Shown here: piece by piece, positions 55,802-64,000 of the stretch
Layout: the number at the start of each line of letters is the position of its first letter
Position numbering within the stretch: the first letter of the stretch is position 1
Assembly (NCBI RefSeq): GCF_026339735.1
Contig: NZ_JAPEQG010000001.1
Location: 5,394,001 to 5,458,000 of the forward strand
DNA length: 64,000 nt
Direction: 5' to 3'
Source: Streptomyces sp. NBC_01669
GTDB lineage: Bacteria; Actinomycetota; Actinomycetes; Streptomycetales; Streptomycetaceae
Program-made: the position numbers and the translations under genes
Notes under the pieces: generated by a model
The model's database searches: none
Told to the model about the DNA's origin: nothing
Seen by the model: only the letters and a program-made list of their open reading frames with translations

Positions 55802-56231
55802 AAAGATCCCTTCCCCATGCACGTATCTTCCGGTGACACTGTCTCACCCGCTGCCGGGCAGGGCCCCGGGACCGGTCAGCCGCCACCCGGGGGTGGAGCC
55901 CCTGAGATCCGGCTCCACCCCGGGGCTGAGACCCCTAGGGGTAGCTCCTTACTTCTGTCCAGGGGCGGTTCCTCCCGGCGGAGGACGTGGGGCCGGGGGC
56001 CCGTTCCTTAGCGTGTTCCTACAGCGCGAATGCGGGTGACCGCAGGGGGCGGGGTGGGGAAAACCCCACCGCAAGACTGCGCTGGGCACCAGCGCGCCGG
56101 ACCACGTCCGGACACGAGACTTAAGTACGTACACAGCGCCGTCCGTTCAGCGGGCGGCGCCCATCTCGAATCGACGTCCTGACCGAGGACGTCTTCGCCG
56201 ACGACGTCTTGACCGACTTAGGAGAATCACC
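55802..56231. other. Divergent control region, MFS exporter / ABC transporter
   Basis: 430 bp without a credible gene. It includes CCCCTAGGGG near 55930 and several GC-rich palindromes. On the ABC side, three GACGTC palindromes are spaced exactly 15 bp apart (described separately). TAGGAGA before 56232 is the ribosome-binding site. Confidence 0.5.
56172..56216 (+). repeat. Phased GACGTC repeats in the ABC-transporter leader
   Basis: GACGTC at 56173, 56188 and 56203, a 15-bp period. The flanking sequence is also repeated: CGACGTCCTGACCGA (56172) and CGACGTCTTGACCGA (56202) differ at one base. Ends 15 nt before the GTG. Possible operator array. Confidence 0.55.
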
Positions 56232-57020
56232 GTGACAACGGCTGTAACCATTCCCAGGCACGGGGGCACTGGAGGGCGTACGGCCGTCGCTGCGCGGGCG
56301 CGGCAGGTCGTCAAGGCGTACGGCGCAGGGGAGACCCGGGTCGTCGCGCTCGACCATGTCGATGTGGACATCGCCCGTGGGCAGTTCACCGCGATCATGG
56401 GCCCCTCCGGTTCCGGCAAGTCGACCCTGATGCACTGCCTGGCCGGACTGGACACCGTGAGCTCGGGCGAGATCTACCTCGACGAAACCGAGATCACCCA
56501 GCTCAAGGACAAGAAGCTCACTCAGCTCCGCCGGGACCGGATCGGCTTCATCTTCCAGGCGTTCAACCTGCTCCCGACGCTCAACGCGCTGGAGAACATC
56601 ACGCTGCCGATGGACATCGCGGGCCGCAAGCCCGATGCCGGCTGGCTGCGCCAGGTCGTGGAGACGGTCGGTCTCGCCGAGCGGCTGAAGCACCGGCCCA
56701 CCGAACTCTCCGGCGGCCAGCAGCAGCGGGTCGCGGTCGCCCGGGCGCTCGCCGCCCGGCCGGAGATCATCTTCGGTGACGAGCCCACCGGGAACCTGGA
56801 CTCGCGGGCCGGCGCCGAGGTGCTGACCTTCCTGCGCAAGTCGGTCGACGAGCTGGGACAGACCATCGTCATGGTCACCCACGACCCGGTCGCCGCCTCC
56901 TACGCGGACCGGGTGCTGTATCTCGCGGACGGACGCATCGTCGACGAGATGCACAACCCGACGGCCGACCAGGTCCTCGACCGCATGAAGGACTTCGACG
57001 CGCGCGGGCGGACGTCATGA
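56232..57020 (+). CDS. ABC transporter ATP-binding protein (MacB/LolD type)
   Basis: 262-residue ATPase subunit. GPSGSGKSTLMHCLAGLD is Walker A, LSGGQQQRVAVARALAARP the signature and IIFGDEPTGNLDS Walker B, with the GNLDS typical of the MacB/FtsE/LolD group. The first 25 residues are an Arg/Gly-rich extension. GTG start. It overlaps the permease by 4 nt; together they form a complete exporter-type or mechanotransmitting ABC system. Substrate unknown; such pairs often protect against peptides or lipids. Confidence 0.92.
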   Translation: MTTAVTIPRHGGTGGRTAVAARARQVVKAYGAGETRVVALDHVDVDIARGQFTAIMGPSGSGKSTLMHCLAGLDTVSSGEIYLDETEITQLKDKKLTQLRRDRIGFIFQAFNLLPTLNALENITLPMDIAGRKPDAGWLRQVVETVGLAERLKHRPTELSGGQQQRVAVARALAARPEIIFGDEPTGNLDSRAGAEVLTFLRKSVDELGQTIVMVTHDPVAASYADRVLYLADGRIVDEMHNPTADQVLDRMKDFDARGRTS

Positions 57021-59599
57021 CTGTTTGGAAGACATCGAGGCGCAACTTCTTCGCGCACAAGGGACGAATGGCGCTCTCCGCCGTCGCGGTCCTGCTCTCG
57101 GTGGCGTTCGTGTGCGGCACGCTCGTCTTCACCGACACCATGAACACCACGTTCGACAAGCTCTTCGCCGCCACCTCCGCCGACGTCACCGTCAGTCCCA
57201 GGACCGCGCGGGGCGCCGACGAACTGCCGGCGAACGGCGAGCCCGTTTCGCTACCCGCCGCCGCCGTCGAGCAGGCCGGGAAGGCGGACGGGGTGAAGAC
57301 CGCCGAGGGCGCGGTCACCAGCATGTCCGTCACCGTCGTCGACAGCCACAACAAGAACATGGGCTCCTCGACCGGCGCCCCGACGATCGCGGGCAACTGG
57401 ACGCAGAACGATCTGCGTTCCATGGAGATCACCTCCGGCCACGCACCGCGCGGTCCGACCGAGGTCATGGTCGACGCCGACACCGCGGACAAGCACCACC
57501 TGAAGATCGGTGACGAGCTGCGCACCATCGCCGTCACCGGCGACATCAGGGCGAGGATCAGCGGTATCGCCTCCTTCAAGGTCACCAACCCGGGCGCGGC
57601 CGTCGTCTACCTCGACACCGCCACCGCACAGGTCAAGCTGCTCGGCAAGCCCGATGTCTTCACCCACATCTCCGTCACCGCCAAGCCCGGTGTCAGTGAT
57701 GCGCAGTTGAAGAAGAACGTCGCCACCGCCCTCGGTGACAGCGCCGCGTACAAGCTCCGGACCCAGCAGGAGGCCGCGGACGCCAACAAGGACTCCATGG
57801 GCTCATTCCTCGACGTGATGAAGTACGCGATGCTCGGCTTCGCCGGGATCGCCTTCCTCGTCGGCATCTTCCTCATCGTCAACACCTTCTCCATGCTGGT
57901 GGCCCAACGCACCCGCGAGATCGGCCTGATGCGGGCCATCGGCTCCAGCCGCAAGCAGGTCAACCGGTCGGTCCTGATCGAGGCGCTGTTCCTCGGCGTC
58001 GTCGGTTCCCTCCTCGGCGTCGGCGCCGGCATCGGTGTCGCGGTCGGACTGATGAAGCTCATGAACTCCATGGGCATGAACCTGTCCACCGAGGACCTCA
58101 CGATCGCCTGGACGACTCCGGTGCTCGGGCTGACGCTCGGCATCGTCGTCACCGTCTTCGCCGCGTACATCCCGGCACGCCGGGCCGGAAAGATCTCCCC
58201 GATGGCCGCCCTGCGGGACGCCGGAACCCCGGCGGACGGCCGCGCGGGCCGGGTCCGGGCCGCGATCGGCCTCGTCCTCACTCTTGCCGGTGGCGCCGCG
58301 CTCCTCGCTGCGACGCGGGCCGACAAGTCGAGCGAAGGCTCGCTCTTCCTCGGTGCGGGCGTGGTCCTCACCCTGATCGGCTTCATCGTGATCGGCCCGC
58401 TGCTGGCCGGCTTCGTGGTCCGGGTGCTCAGCACGGTGGTGCTGCGGATGTTCGGCCCGGTCGGACGGATGGCCGAGCGCAACGCGCTGCGCAACCCGCG
58501 GCGTACCGGAGCGACCGGAGCGGCCCTGATGATCGGCCTCGCGCTGGTCGCCTGCCTCTCCGTCGTCGGCTCGTCGATGGTTGCCTCGGCGACCGAGGAG
58601 CTCGACAGGTCGGTCGGCGCGGACTTCATCGTCCAGCCGAGCGGCAACCCGCAGCCGATCGTGCCGCAGGCCGCGAAGGCGCTGAAGGCCGTCCCGGGCA
58701 TCGAGCACTTCACCGACTACAAAGCCGTCAGCGCCAAGCTCACCGCCCCCGACGGCGCGGTCGAGGACGAGGGCGTCGTCGCCGCGGACCCGACGTACAG
58801 GGACGACCTGCGCCGCGAGACGGTCTCCGGCAACCTGGCCGACGCCTACGGCAAGGACGCCATGTCGGTCGGCGACGCGTACGCCACCCGGCACAGGATC
58901 AAGGTCGGCGATCGGATCACCGTCGCGTTCAAGGACGGCGGGACGGCGAGGCTGAAGGTCGCCGCGATCACCTCGGACGACACGAACGTCGACAAGGGCG
59001 CGATGTACACCAACATCACGACCGCGGAGAAGTACGTCCCCGCCGACAAGATGCCGAAGAACATGATCATGTTCGCCAAGGCGCAGGACGGCAAGGAGAA
59101 GGAGGCGTACACCGCCCTCAAGGACGCCCTCGCCGCCTACCCGCAGTACACCGTGCAGAATCAGGCCGACTTCAAGCAGGACCTGAAGGACCAGATCGGC
59201 CAGCTGCTGAACATCGTCTACGGTCTGCTGGCGCTCGCGATCATCGTCGCGGTGCTCGGTGTGGTGAACACTCTGGCCCTGTCGGTGGTCGAGCGGACCC
59301 GTGAGATCGGCCTGATGCGCGCCATCGGCCTCTCCCGCCGCCAGCTGCGCCGCATGATCCGCCTGGAGTCGGTGGTCATCGCCCTCTTCGGCGCCCTGCT
59401 CGGCCTCGGCCTGGGCATGGGCTGGGGCACGGCGGCCCAGAAGCTGCTGGCTCTGGAGGGCCTCGGCGTTCTGGAGATCCCGTGGCCGACGATCCTCACG
59501 GTCTTCGTCGGCTCGGCCTTCGTCGGCCTGTTCGCCGCCCTGGTCCCGGCGTTCCGGGCGGGTCGGATGAACGTGCTGAACGCGATTGCGACGGAGTAG
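57017..59599 (+). CDS. FtsX-like ABC transporter permease
   Basis: 860-residue membrane protein with two FtsX/MacB permease units. The first helix (ALSAVAVLLSVAFVCGTLV) is followed by a large external domain (about 40-255), three helices with the cytoplasmic TREIGLMRAIGSSRKQV motif, and a linker. A second set begins RNPRRTGATGAALMIGLAL, then a second external domain, then three helices with TREIGLMRAIGLSRRQL. This long single-chain form replaces a permease dimer and is common in actinobacteria. Coupled to the ATPase by ATGA. Followed by a strong terminator. Confidence 0.92.
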   Translation: MTVWKTSRRNFFAHKGRMALSAVAVLLSVAFVCGTLVFTDTMNTTFDKLFAATSADVTVSPRTARGADELPANGEPVSLPAAAVEQAGKADGVKTAEGAVTSMSVTVVDSHNKNMGSSTGAPTIAGNWTQNDLRSMEITSGHAPRGPTEVMVDADTADKHHLKIGDELRTIAVTGDIRARISGIASFKVTNPGAAVVYLDTATAQVKLLGKPDVFTHISVTAKPGVSDAQLKKNVATALGDSAAYKLRTQQEAADANKDSMGSFLDVMKYAMLGFAGIAFLVGIFLIVNTFSMLVAQRTREIGLMRAIGSSRKQVNRSVLIEALFLGVVGSLLGVGAGIGVAVGLMKLMNSMGMNLSTEDLTIAWTTPVLGLTLGIVVTVFAAYIPARRAGKISPMAALRDAGTPADGRAGRVRAAIGLVLTLAGGAALLAATRADKSSEGSLFLGAGVVLTLIGFIVIGPLLAGFVVRVLSTVVLRMFGPVGRMAERNALRNPRRTGATGAALMIGLALVACLSVVGSSMVASATEELDRSVGADFIVQPSGNPQPIVPQAAKALKAVPGIEHFTDYKAVSAKLTAPDGAVEDEGVVAADPTYRDDLRRETVSGNLADAYGKDAMSVGDAYATRHRIKVGDRITVAFKDGGTARLKVAAITSDDTNVDKGAMYTNITTAEKYVPADKMPKNMIMFAKAQDGKEKEAYTALKDALAAYPQYTVQNQADFKQDLKDQIGQLLNIVYGLLALAIIVAVLGVVNTLALSVVERTREIGLMRAIGLSRRQLRRMIRLESVVIALFGALLGLGLGMGWGTAAQKLLALEGLGVLEIPWPTILTVFVGSAFVGLFAALVPAFRAGRMNVLNAIATE

Positions 59600-59712
59600 T
59601 GCCGGCAGCGTGACGCAGCCCGTGGACCGAAAGGGTCCACAGGCTTCGGCGCCGGACCTGTCCGATCTGTGTGTCGCAGGACGGTGGCGGAGGCCGACGT
59701 AGGATGACTGAT

Positions 59713-59750
59713 CCGGCCCCGGGGTGTTCCTCCAAACACCCCGGGGCCGG
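59713..59750 (+). terminator. Strong terminator after the ABC transporter
   Basis: 16-bp perfect stem (CCGGCCCCGGGGTGTT and complement) with a 6-nt loop CCTCCA. It is the strongest hairpin in the window, 114 nt after the permease stop and 91 nt before the methyltransferase. Confidence 0.85.
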
Positions 59751-59840
59751 ACGCGTACCGGTTCCCGTCCGGCGCAACTCCCCGTGCGCTGCCCGAATAT
59801 CGGGTGCGCAGCCGTGCACCGTGCCCCTAAGGTCCGCCGC

Positions 59841-60512
59841 ATGGACTGGAACAGCTGGCACGACATGTACGACCTGGCGGGCTCCAGCCTCGGGCGGCGG
59901 CTGTCGGCTGTGCAGGAGCAGGTCCGTACCGCCTTGGACACCTGTCCGCCGGGACCGGTCCGGGTGATCAGCGTCTGCGCCGGGCAGGGCCGGGATCTGC
60001 TGGGAGTGCTCCGGGACCACCCGCGCCGCGACGACGTCACCGGACGCCTGGTGGAGCTGGACGCCGCCAACGTGGCCGCGGCCCGGGCGGCCGCCGAGGC
60101 TGCGGGCCTGCACCGGATCGAGGTGGTGCAGGGCGACGCGGCGGTCACCGACGCGTATGTGGGCCTGGCCCCGGCGGACCTCGTCCTGGTCTGCGGAGTC
60201 TTCGGCAACATTTCGGACGAGGACGTCGAACGCACCATCGGCTACTGCACCGAGCTGTGCCGCGACGGCGGGACTCTCCTCTGGACCCGGCACCGCAAGG
60301 CGCCGGACCTGGTGCCGCAGATCTGCGACTGGCTGGAGGCCCGCGGCTTCGAACAGCGATGGCTGTCCGCGCCGGACGCCGGTTTCGGGGCCGGGGCGCA
60401 CCGCTTCACGCGGAGCCCCGAGCCGCTGTCGCCCGGGGAATGCATGTTCACCTTCGTCGGGTACGACGTGCTGGCGGCAACCGGCGGCCGACGGCCGGAT
60501 CCGGCCCGCTGA
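59841..60512 (+). CDS. Class I SAM-dependent methyltransferase
   Basis: 223-residue enzyme. RVISVCAGQGRDLLGVL is SAM motif I. GRLVELDAANVAAAR has the acidic residue binding the SAM ribose. ADLVLVCGVFGNI is motif II, and GGTLLWTRHRK motif III. MDWNSWHDMYDLAGSSLGRR at the N-terminus is typical of an uncharacterised actinobacterial group. ATG at 59841 is chosen for this conserved start; no strong ribosome-binding site is visible. It stands alone between the ABC operon and mfd. Acceptor unknown. Confidence 0.85.
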   Translation: MDWNSWHDMYDLAGSSLGRRLSAVQEQVRTALDTCPPGPVRVISVCAGQGRDLLGVLRDHPRRDDVTGRLVELDAANVAAARAAAEAAGLHRIEVVQGDAAVTDAYVGLAPADLVLVCGVFGNISDEDVERTIGYCTELCRDGGTLLWTRHRKAPDLVPQICDWLEARGFEQRWLSAPDAGFGAGAHRFTRSPEPLSPGECMFTFVGYDVLAATGGRRPDPAR

Positions 60513-60651
60513 GCCGGATTGCGGGCGCGGCTGTCGGAGGGGAGTCGTACGCTGGAACCCCCGGCCCGTGATACGTGTCGGGCCCTTCGCGTTGCCCCCT
60601 GGCAGCAGCCGGCTGCCGGAATCTCCCTCGTTACCCGGACGGAAGCCCTTC

Positions 60652-63600
60652 ATGAGCCTGCACGGTCTGCTGGATGTCGTCGTACGTGACCCGGCGCTCG
60701 CCGAAGCGGTGAAGGCCGCCACCGACGGTCACCGGATGCATGTGGACCTCGTCGGCCCGGCGGCCGCCCGCCCCTTCGCCCTGGCCGCACTGGCCCGCGA
60801 GGCCGGGCGGACCGTGCTCGCCGTGACCGCGACCGGGCGGGAGGCCGAGGATCTGGCCGCTGCCCTGCGGACGCTGCTGCCCCCGGACACCATCGCCGAG
60901 TTCCCGTCCTGGGAGACCCTGCCGCACGAGCGGCTCTCACCGCGTTCGGACACGGTCGGCCGCCGTCTCGCCGTGCTGCGCCGCCTCGCGCACCCGAGGG
61001 CCGACGACCCGGAGACCGGGCCGGTCAGTGTGATCGTCGCGCCGGTGCGTTCCGTGCTGCAGCCGCAGGTCAAGGGGCTCGGTGACCTGGAGCCCGTGGC
61101 GCTGCGCATCGGTCAGAGCGCCGATCTCGGCGAGACCGTGGAGGCGCTCTCGGCGGCTGCGTACTCCCGGGTCGAACTGGTCGAGAAGCGCGGTGAGTTC
61201 GCGGTCCGCGGTGGCATCCTGGACGTCTTCCCGCCGACCGAGGAGCACCCCCTCCGGGTGGAGTTCTGGGGCGACGACGTCGAGGAGATCCGGTACTTCA
61301 AGATCGCCGACCAGCGGTCGCTGGAGATTGCCGAGCACGGCCTCTGGGCACCGCCCTGCCGTGAGTTGCTGCTCACCGACCAGGTGCGCGAACGGGCCGC
61401 CGCCCTCGCCGAACAGCACCCGGAGCTGGGCGAGCTGCTCGGCAAGATCGCCGAAGGGATCGCGGTGGAGGGCATGGAGTCCCTCGCCCCGGTTCTCGTC
61501 GACGACATGGAGCTGCTGCTCGACGTGTTGCCGAAGGGCTCGATGGCGCTGGTCTGCGACCCGGAGCGGGTCCGCACCAGGGCGGCGGACCTGGTCGCCA
61601 CCAGCCAGGAGTTCCTCCAGGCGTCGTGGGCGGCGACCGCCGGTGGTGGCGAGGCGCCGATCGATGTCGGCGCCGCCTCCTTGTGGGGCATCGCGGACGT
61701 CCGCGACCGGGCCCGTGAGCTGGACATGATGTGGTGGTCGGTCTCCCCGTTCGCCGCCGACGCCGAGCTCGACGAAGACACCCTGAAGCTCACGATGCAC
61801 GCCCCGGAGTCCTACCGCGGCGACACCGCCCGTGCGCTCGCCGACACCAAGGGCTGGCTCGCCGACGGCTGGCGCACGGTGTACGTCACCGAGGGGCAGG
61901 GGCTCGCCTCCCGTACCGTCGAGGTGCTCGCCGGCGAGGGCATCCCGGCCCGCCTCGACCCGGACCTGGCGGAGATCTCGCCGTCCGTCGTCCATGTGTC
62001 GTGCGGCGCGATCGACTACGGCTTCGTCGACCCGGTGCTGAAACTCGCCGTACTCACAGAGACGGACCTGACCGGTCAGCGCACCGCGACCAAGGACCTG
62101 GGCCGGATGCCGGCCCGCCGCCGCAAGACCATCGACCCGCTGACGCTGGAGACGGGCGACTACATCGTCCACGAGCAGCACGGCGTGGGCCGCTACATCG
62201 AGATGGTGCAGCGCACGGTGCAGGGCGCCACCCGCGAGTATCTTCTCGTCGAGTACGCCCCCGCCAAGCGCGGCCAGCCCGGCGACCGCCTCTACATCCC
62301 GACCGACCAGCTGGAGCAGGTCACCAAGTACGTCGGCGGCGAGGCGCCCACCCTGCACCGGCTCGGCGGCGCCGACTGGACGAAGACCAAGGCGCGAGCC
62401 AAGAAGGCCGTCAAGGAGATCGCCGCCGACCTGATCAAGCTGTACTCGGCGCGGATGGCGGCGCCCGGCCATGTCTTCGGCCCCGACACCCCGTGGCAGC
62501 GCGAGCTGGAGGACGCCTTCCCGTACGCGGAGACGCCGGATCAGCTCACCACGATCGCCGAGGTCAAGGAGGACATGGAGAAGTCCGTCCCGATGGACCG
62601 GCTGATCTGCGGCGACGTCGGCTACGGCAAGACGGAGATCGCGGTGCGCGCCGCGTTCAAGGCGGTCCAGGACGGCAAGCAGGTCGCCGTCCTCGTCCCC
62701 ACCACGCTCCTCGTCCAGCAGCACTACGGCACGTTCACCGAGCGCTACTCCCAATTCCCGGTCAACGTGAGGGCGCTCAGCCGCTTCCAGTCCGACACCG
62801 AGTCGAAGGCGACTCTGGAGGGGCTGCGCGAAGGCTCCGTCGACCTGGTCATCGGCACGCACCGCCTGTTCTCGTCCGAGACGAAGTTCAAGGACCTGGG
62901 TCTGGTCATCGTCGACGAGGAGCAGCGCTTCGGCGTCGAGCACAAGGAGCAGCTGAAGAAGCTCCGCGCCAACGTCGACGTCCTCACCATGTCCGCGACG
63001 CCCATCCCCCGTACGCTCGAGATGGCCGTCACCGGCATCCGTGAGATGTCGACGATCACCACGCCCCCCGAGGAGCGCCACCCGGTCCTCACCTTCGTCG
63101 GCCCGTACGAGGAGAAGCAGATCGGCGCGGCCATCCGCCGTGAACTGCTGCGTGAGGGGCAGGCGTTCTACATCCACAACCGTGTCGAGTCCATCGACCG
63201 AGCGGCCGCCCGCCTCCGCGAGATCATCCCCGAGGCCCGGATCGCGACCGCCCACGGCCAGATGTCGGAACAGGCACTGGAACAGGTGGTCGTGGACTTC
63301 TGGGAGAAGAAGTTCGACGTCCTGGTCTCCACGACGATCGTCGAGTCCGGCATCGACATCTCCAACGCCAACACCCTGATCGTGGAGCGCGGCGACAACT
63401 TCGGCCTCTCCCAGCTCCACCAGCTGCGCGGCCGCGTCGGCCGTAGCCGCGAGCGCGGTTACGCGTACTTCCTGTACCCGCCGGAGAAGCCCCTCACCGA
63501 GACGGCCCACGAGCGCCTGGCCACGATCGCCCAGCACACGGAGATGGGCGCGGGCATGTACGTGGCGATGAAGGACCTCGAAATCCGGGGCGCCGGAAAC

Positions 63601-64000
63601 CTCCTGGGCGGCGAACAGTCCGGCCATATCGCGGGCGTGGGCTTCGACCTGTACGTGCGCATGGTCGGTGAGGCCGTCGCCGACTACCGGGCCTCGCTCG
63701 AAGGCGGCGTCGAGGAGGAACCGCCGCTGGAGGTCAAGATCGAGCTCCCGGTCGACGCACACGTTCCGCACGACTACGCCCCCGGCGAGCGGCTGCGCCT
63801 GCAGGCGTACCGCGCGATCGCGGCCGCCACCACGGAGGACGACATCAAGGCGGTCCGTGAGGAACTCACCGACCGCTACGGCAAGCTCCCGGAGCCGGTC
63901 GAGAACCTCCTCCTGGTTGCGGGCCTGCGGATGCTGGCCCGCGCCTGCGGCGTCGGCGACATCGTGCTCCAGGGCCCGAACATCCGGTTCGCCCCGGTGG
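60652..64000 (+). CDS. mfd: Transcription-repair coupling factor Mfd (partial, 3' end beyond the window)
   Basis: 1116 codons of the usual 1150-1200 are present. Mfd removes RNA polymerase stalled at DNA lesions and recruits UvrA. The N-terminal UvrB-like module has RGGILDVFPPTEEHPLRVEFWG. The polymerase-interacting domain begins near GDYIVHEQHGVGRYIEM. Helicase motifs follow: GDVGYGKTEIAVRAA (Walker A), VDEEQRFGVEHKEQ (DEEQ), TMSATPIPRTL, and VSTTIVESGIDI and QLRGRVGRSRERGYAY (motif VI). The C-terminal UvrA-masking domain is cut off at 64000. ATG at 60652. Confidence 0.97.
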   Translation, partial: MSLHGLLDVVVRDPALAEAVKAATDGHRMHVDLVGPAAARPFALAALAREAGRTVLAVTATGREAEDLAAALRTLLPPDTIAEFPSWETLPHERLSPRSDTVGRRLAVLRRLAHPRADDPETGPVSVIVAPVRSVLQPQVKGLGDLEPVALRIGQSADLGETVEALSAAAYSRVELVEKRGEFAVRGGILDVFPPTEEHPLRVEFWGDDVEEIRYFKIADQRSLEIAEHGLWAPPCRELLLTDQVRERAAALAEQHPELGELLGKIAEGIAVEGMESLAPVLVDDMELLLDVLPKGSMALVCDPERVRTRAADLVATSQEFLQASWAATAGGGEAPIDVGAASLWGIADVRDRARELDMMWWSVSPFAADAELDEDTLKLTMHAPESYRGDTARALADTKGWLADGWRTVYVTEGQGLASRTVEVLAGEGIPARLDPDLAEISPSVVHVSCGAIDYGFVDPVLKLAVLTETDLTGQRTATKDLGRMPARRRKTIDPLTLETGDYIVHEQHGVGRYIEMVQRTVQGATREYLLVEYAPAKRGQPGDRLYIPTDQLEQVTKYVGGEAPTLHRLGGADWTKTKARAKKAVKEIAADLIKLYSARMAAPGHVFGPDTPWQRELEDAFPYAETPDQLTTIAEVKEDMEKSVPMDRLICGDVGYGKTEIAVRAAFKAVQDGKQVAVLVPTTLLVQQHYGTFTERYSQFPVNVRALSRFQSDTESKATLEGLREGSVDLVIGTHRLFSSETKFKDLGLVIVDEEQRFGVEHKEQLKKLRANVDVLTMSATPIPRTLEMAVTGIREMSTITTPPEERHPVLTFVGPYEEKQIGAAIRRELLREGQAFYIHNRVESIDRAAARLREIIPEARIATAHGQMSEQALEQVVVDFWEKKFDVLVSTTIVESGIDISNANTLIVERGDNFGLSQLHQLRGRVGRSRERGYAYFLYPPEKPLTETAHERLATIAQHTEMGAGMYVAMKDLEIRGAGNLLGGEQSGHIAGVGFDLYVRMVGEAVADYRASLEGGVEEEPPLEVKIELPVDAHVPHDYAPGERLRLQAYRAIAAATTEDDIKAVREELTDRYGKLPEPVENLLLVAGLRMLARACGVGDIVLQGPNIRFAPV

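Noticed and set aside
60937..63771. Long minus-strand open frame opposite mfd
   Set aside because: Lies wholly within the unmistakable mfd gene and encodes a low-information His/Arg/Leu-rich sequence.

Overview
The window is a GC-rich chromosomal segment of a Streptomyces. Codons are almost always G or C ending, many starts are GTG, and several gene pairs overlap by 4 nt. The gene order matches, from memory, the core region of S. coelicolor around SCO3109 to SCO3157 (mfd, glmU-prs-rplY-pth, ppc, tamR-tam, galTEK, ispE-rsmA-rpfB-tatD, rsmI, pmt). It is core chromosome, not an island, but carries insertion-sequence damage and one unusual toxin-like gene cluster.

1-7.6 kb: a short-chain dehydrogenase; a minus-strand pair (YbaK-type deacylase and EamA transporter); a penicillin-binding protein; and a protein O-mannosyltransferase divergent from rsmI. 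7.6-11.8 kb: the actinobacterial block tatD-rpfB-rsmA-ispE (cell-wall resuscitation factor, 16S rRNA dimethylation, isoprenoid synthesis). 11.8-17.7 kb: an acyltransferase, a lipoprotein and an ABC-F ATPase, followed by a complete IS1182-type element with 25-bp perfect inverted repeats whose transposase carries a frameshift.

17.7-23.7 kb: three tandem paralogues. Each has a Pro/Gly/Tyr/Gln-rich cytoplasmic tail, one membrane helix and an external PQQ-type beta-propeller. 23.9-31.3 kb: the galTEK operon between two orphan LuxR-type regulators, one with a degenerate receiver. Just before galT lie a decayed tnpB element and the 3' stub of a membrane-protein gene (possibly a symporter) that the element appears to have replaced. 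30.8-35 kb: tamR and tam (trans-aconitate methyltransferase) with a palindromic operator, a VOC protein, a small membrane protein, and a TetR/fatty-acid desaturase pair.

35-43.9 kb: ppc; a sortase-type LAETG surface protein; then the minus-strand housekeeping run tRNA-Gln, glmU (TTG start), prs, rplY, pth. 43.9-45.2 kb: an orphan histidine kinase. 45.4-50.3 kb: the most distinctive locus, a divergent cluster of two nucleic-acid-deaminase-like proteins and several SUKH-type immunity domains. It includes an 845-residue protein that appears to join an Imm35/YrhB-like domain, a collagen-like linker, a deaminase-like domain and a SUKH-4-like domain.

50.5-64 kb: a DivIVA-like coiled-coil protein, a cation/acetate-type symporter with its DUF485 partner, a frameshifted 14-helix drug exporter, an ABC ATPase plus FtsX-type permease, a methyltransferase, and mfd running off the end. 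Two of the three frame breaks lie in short C runs, so sequencing indels must be excluded before calling those genes dead.
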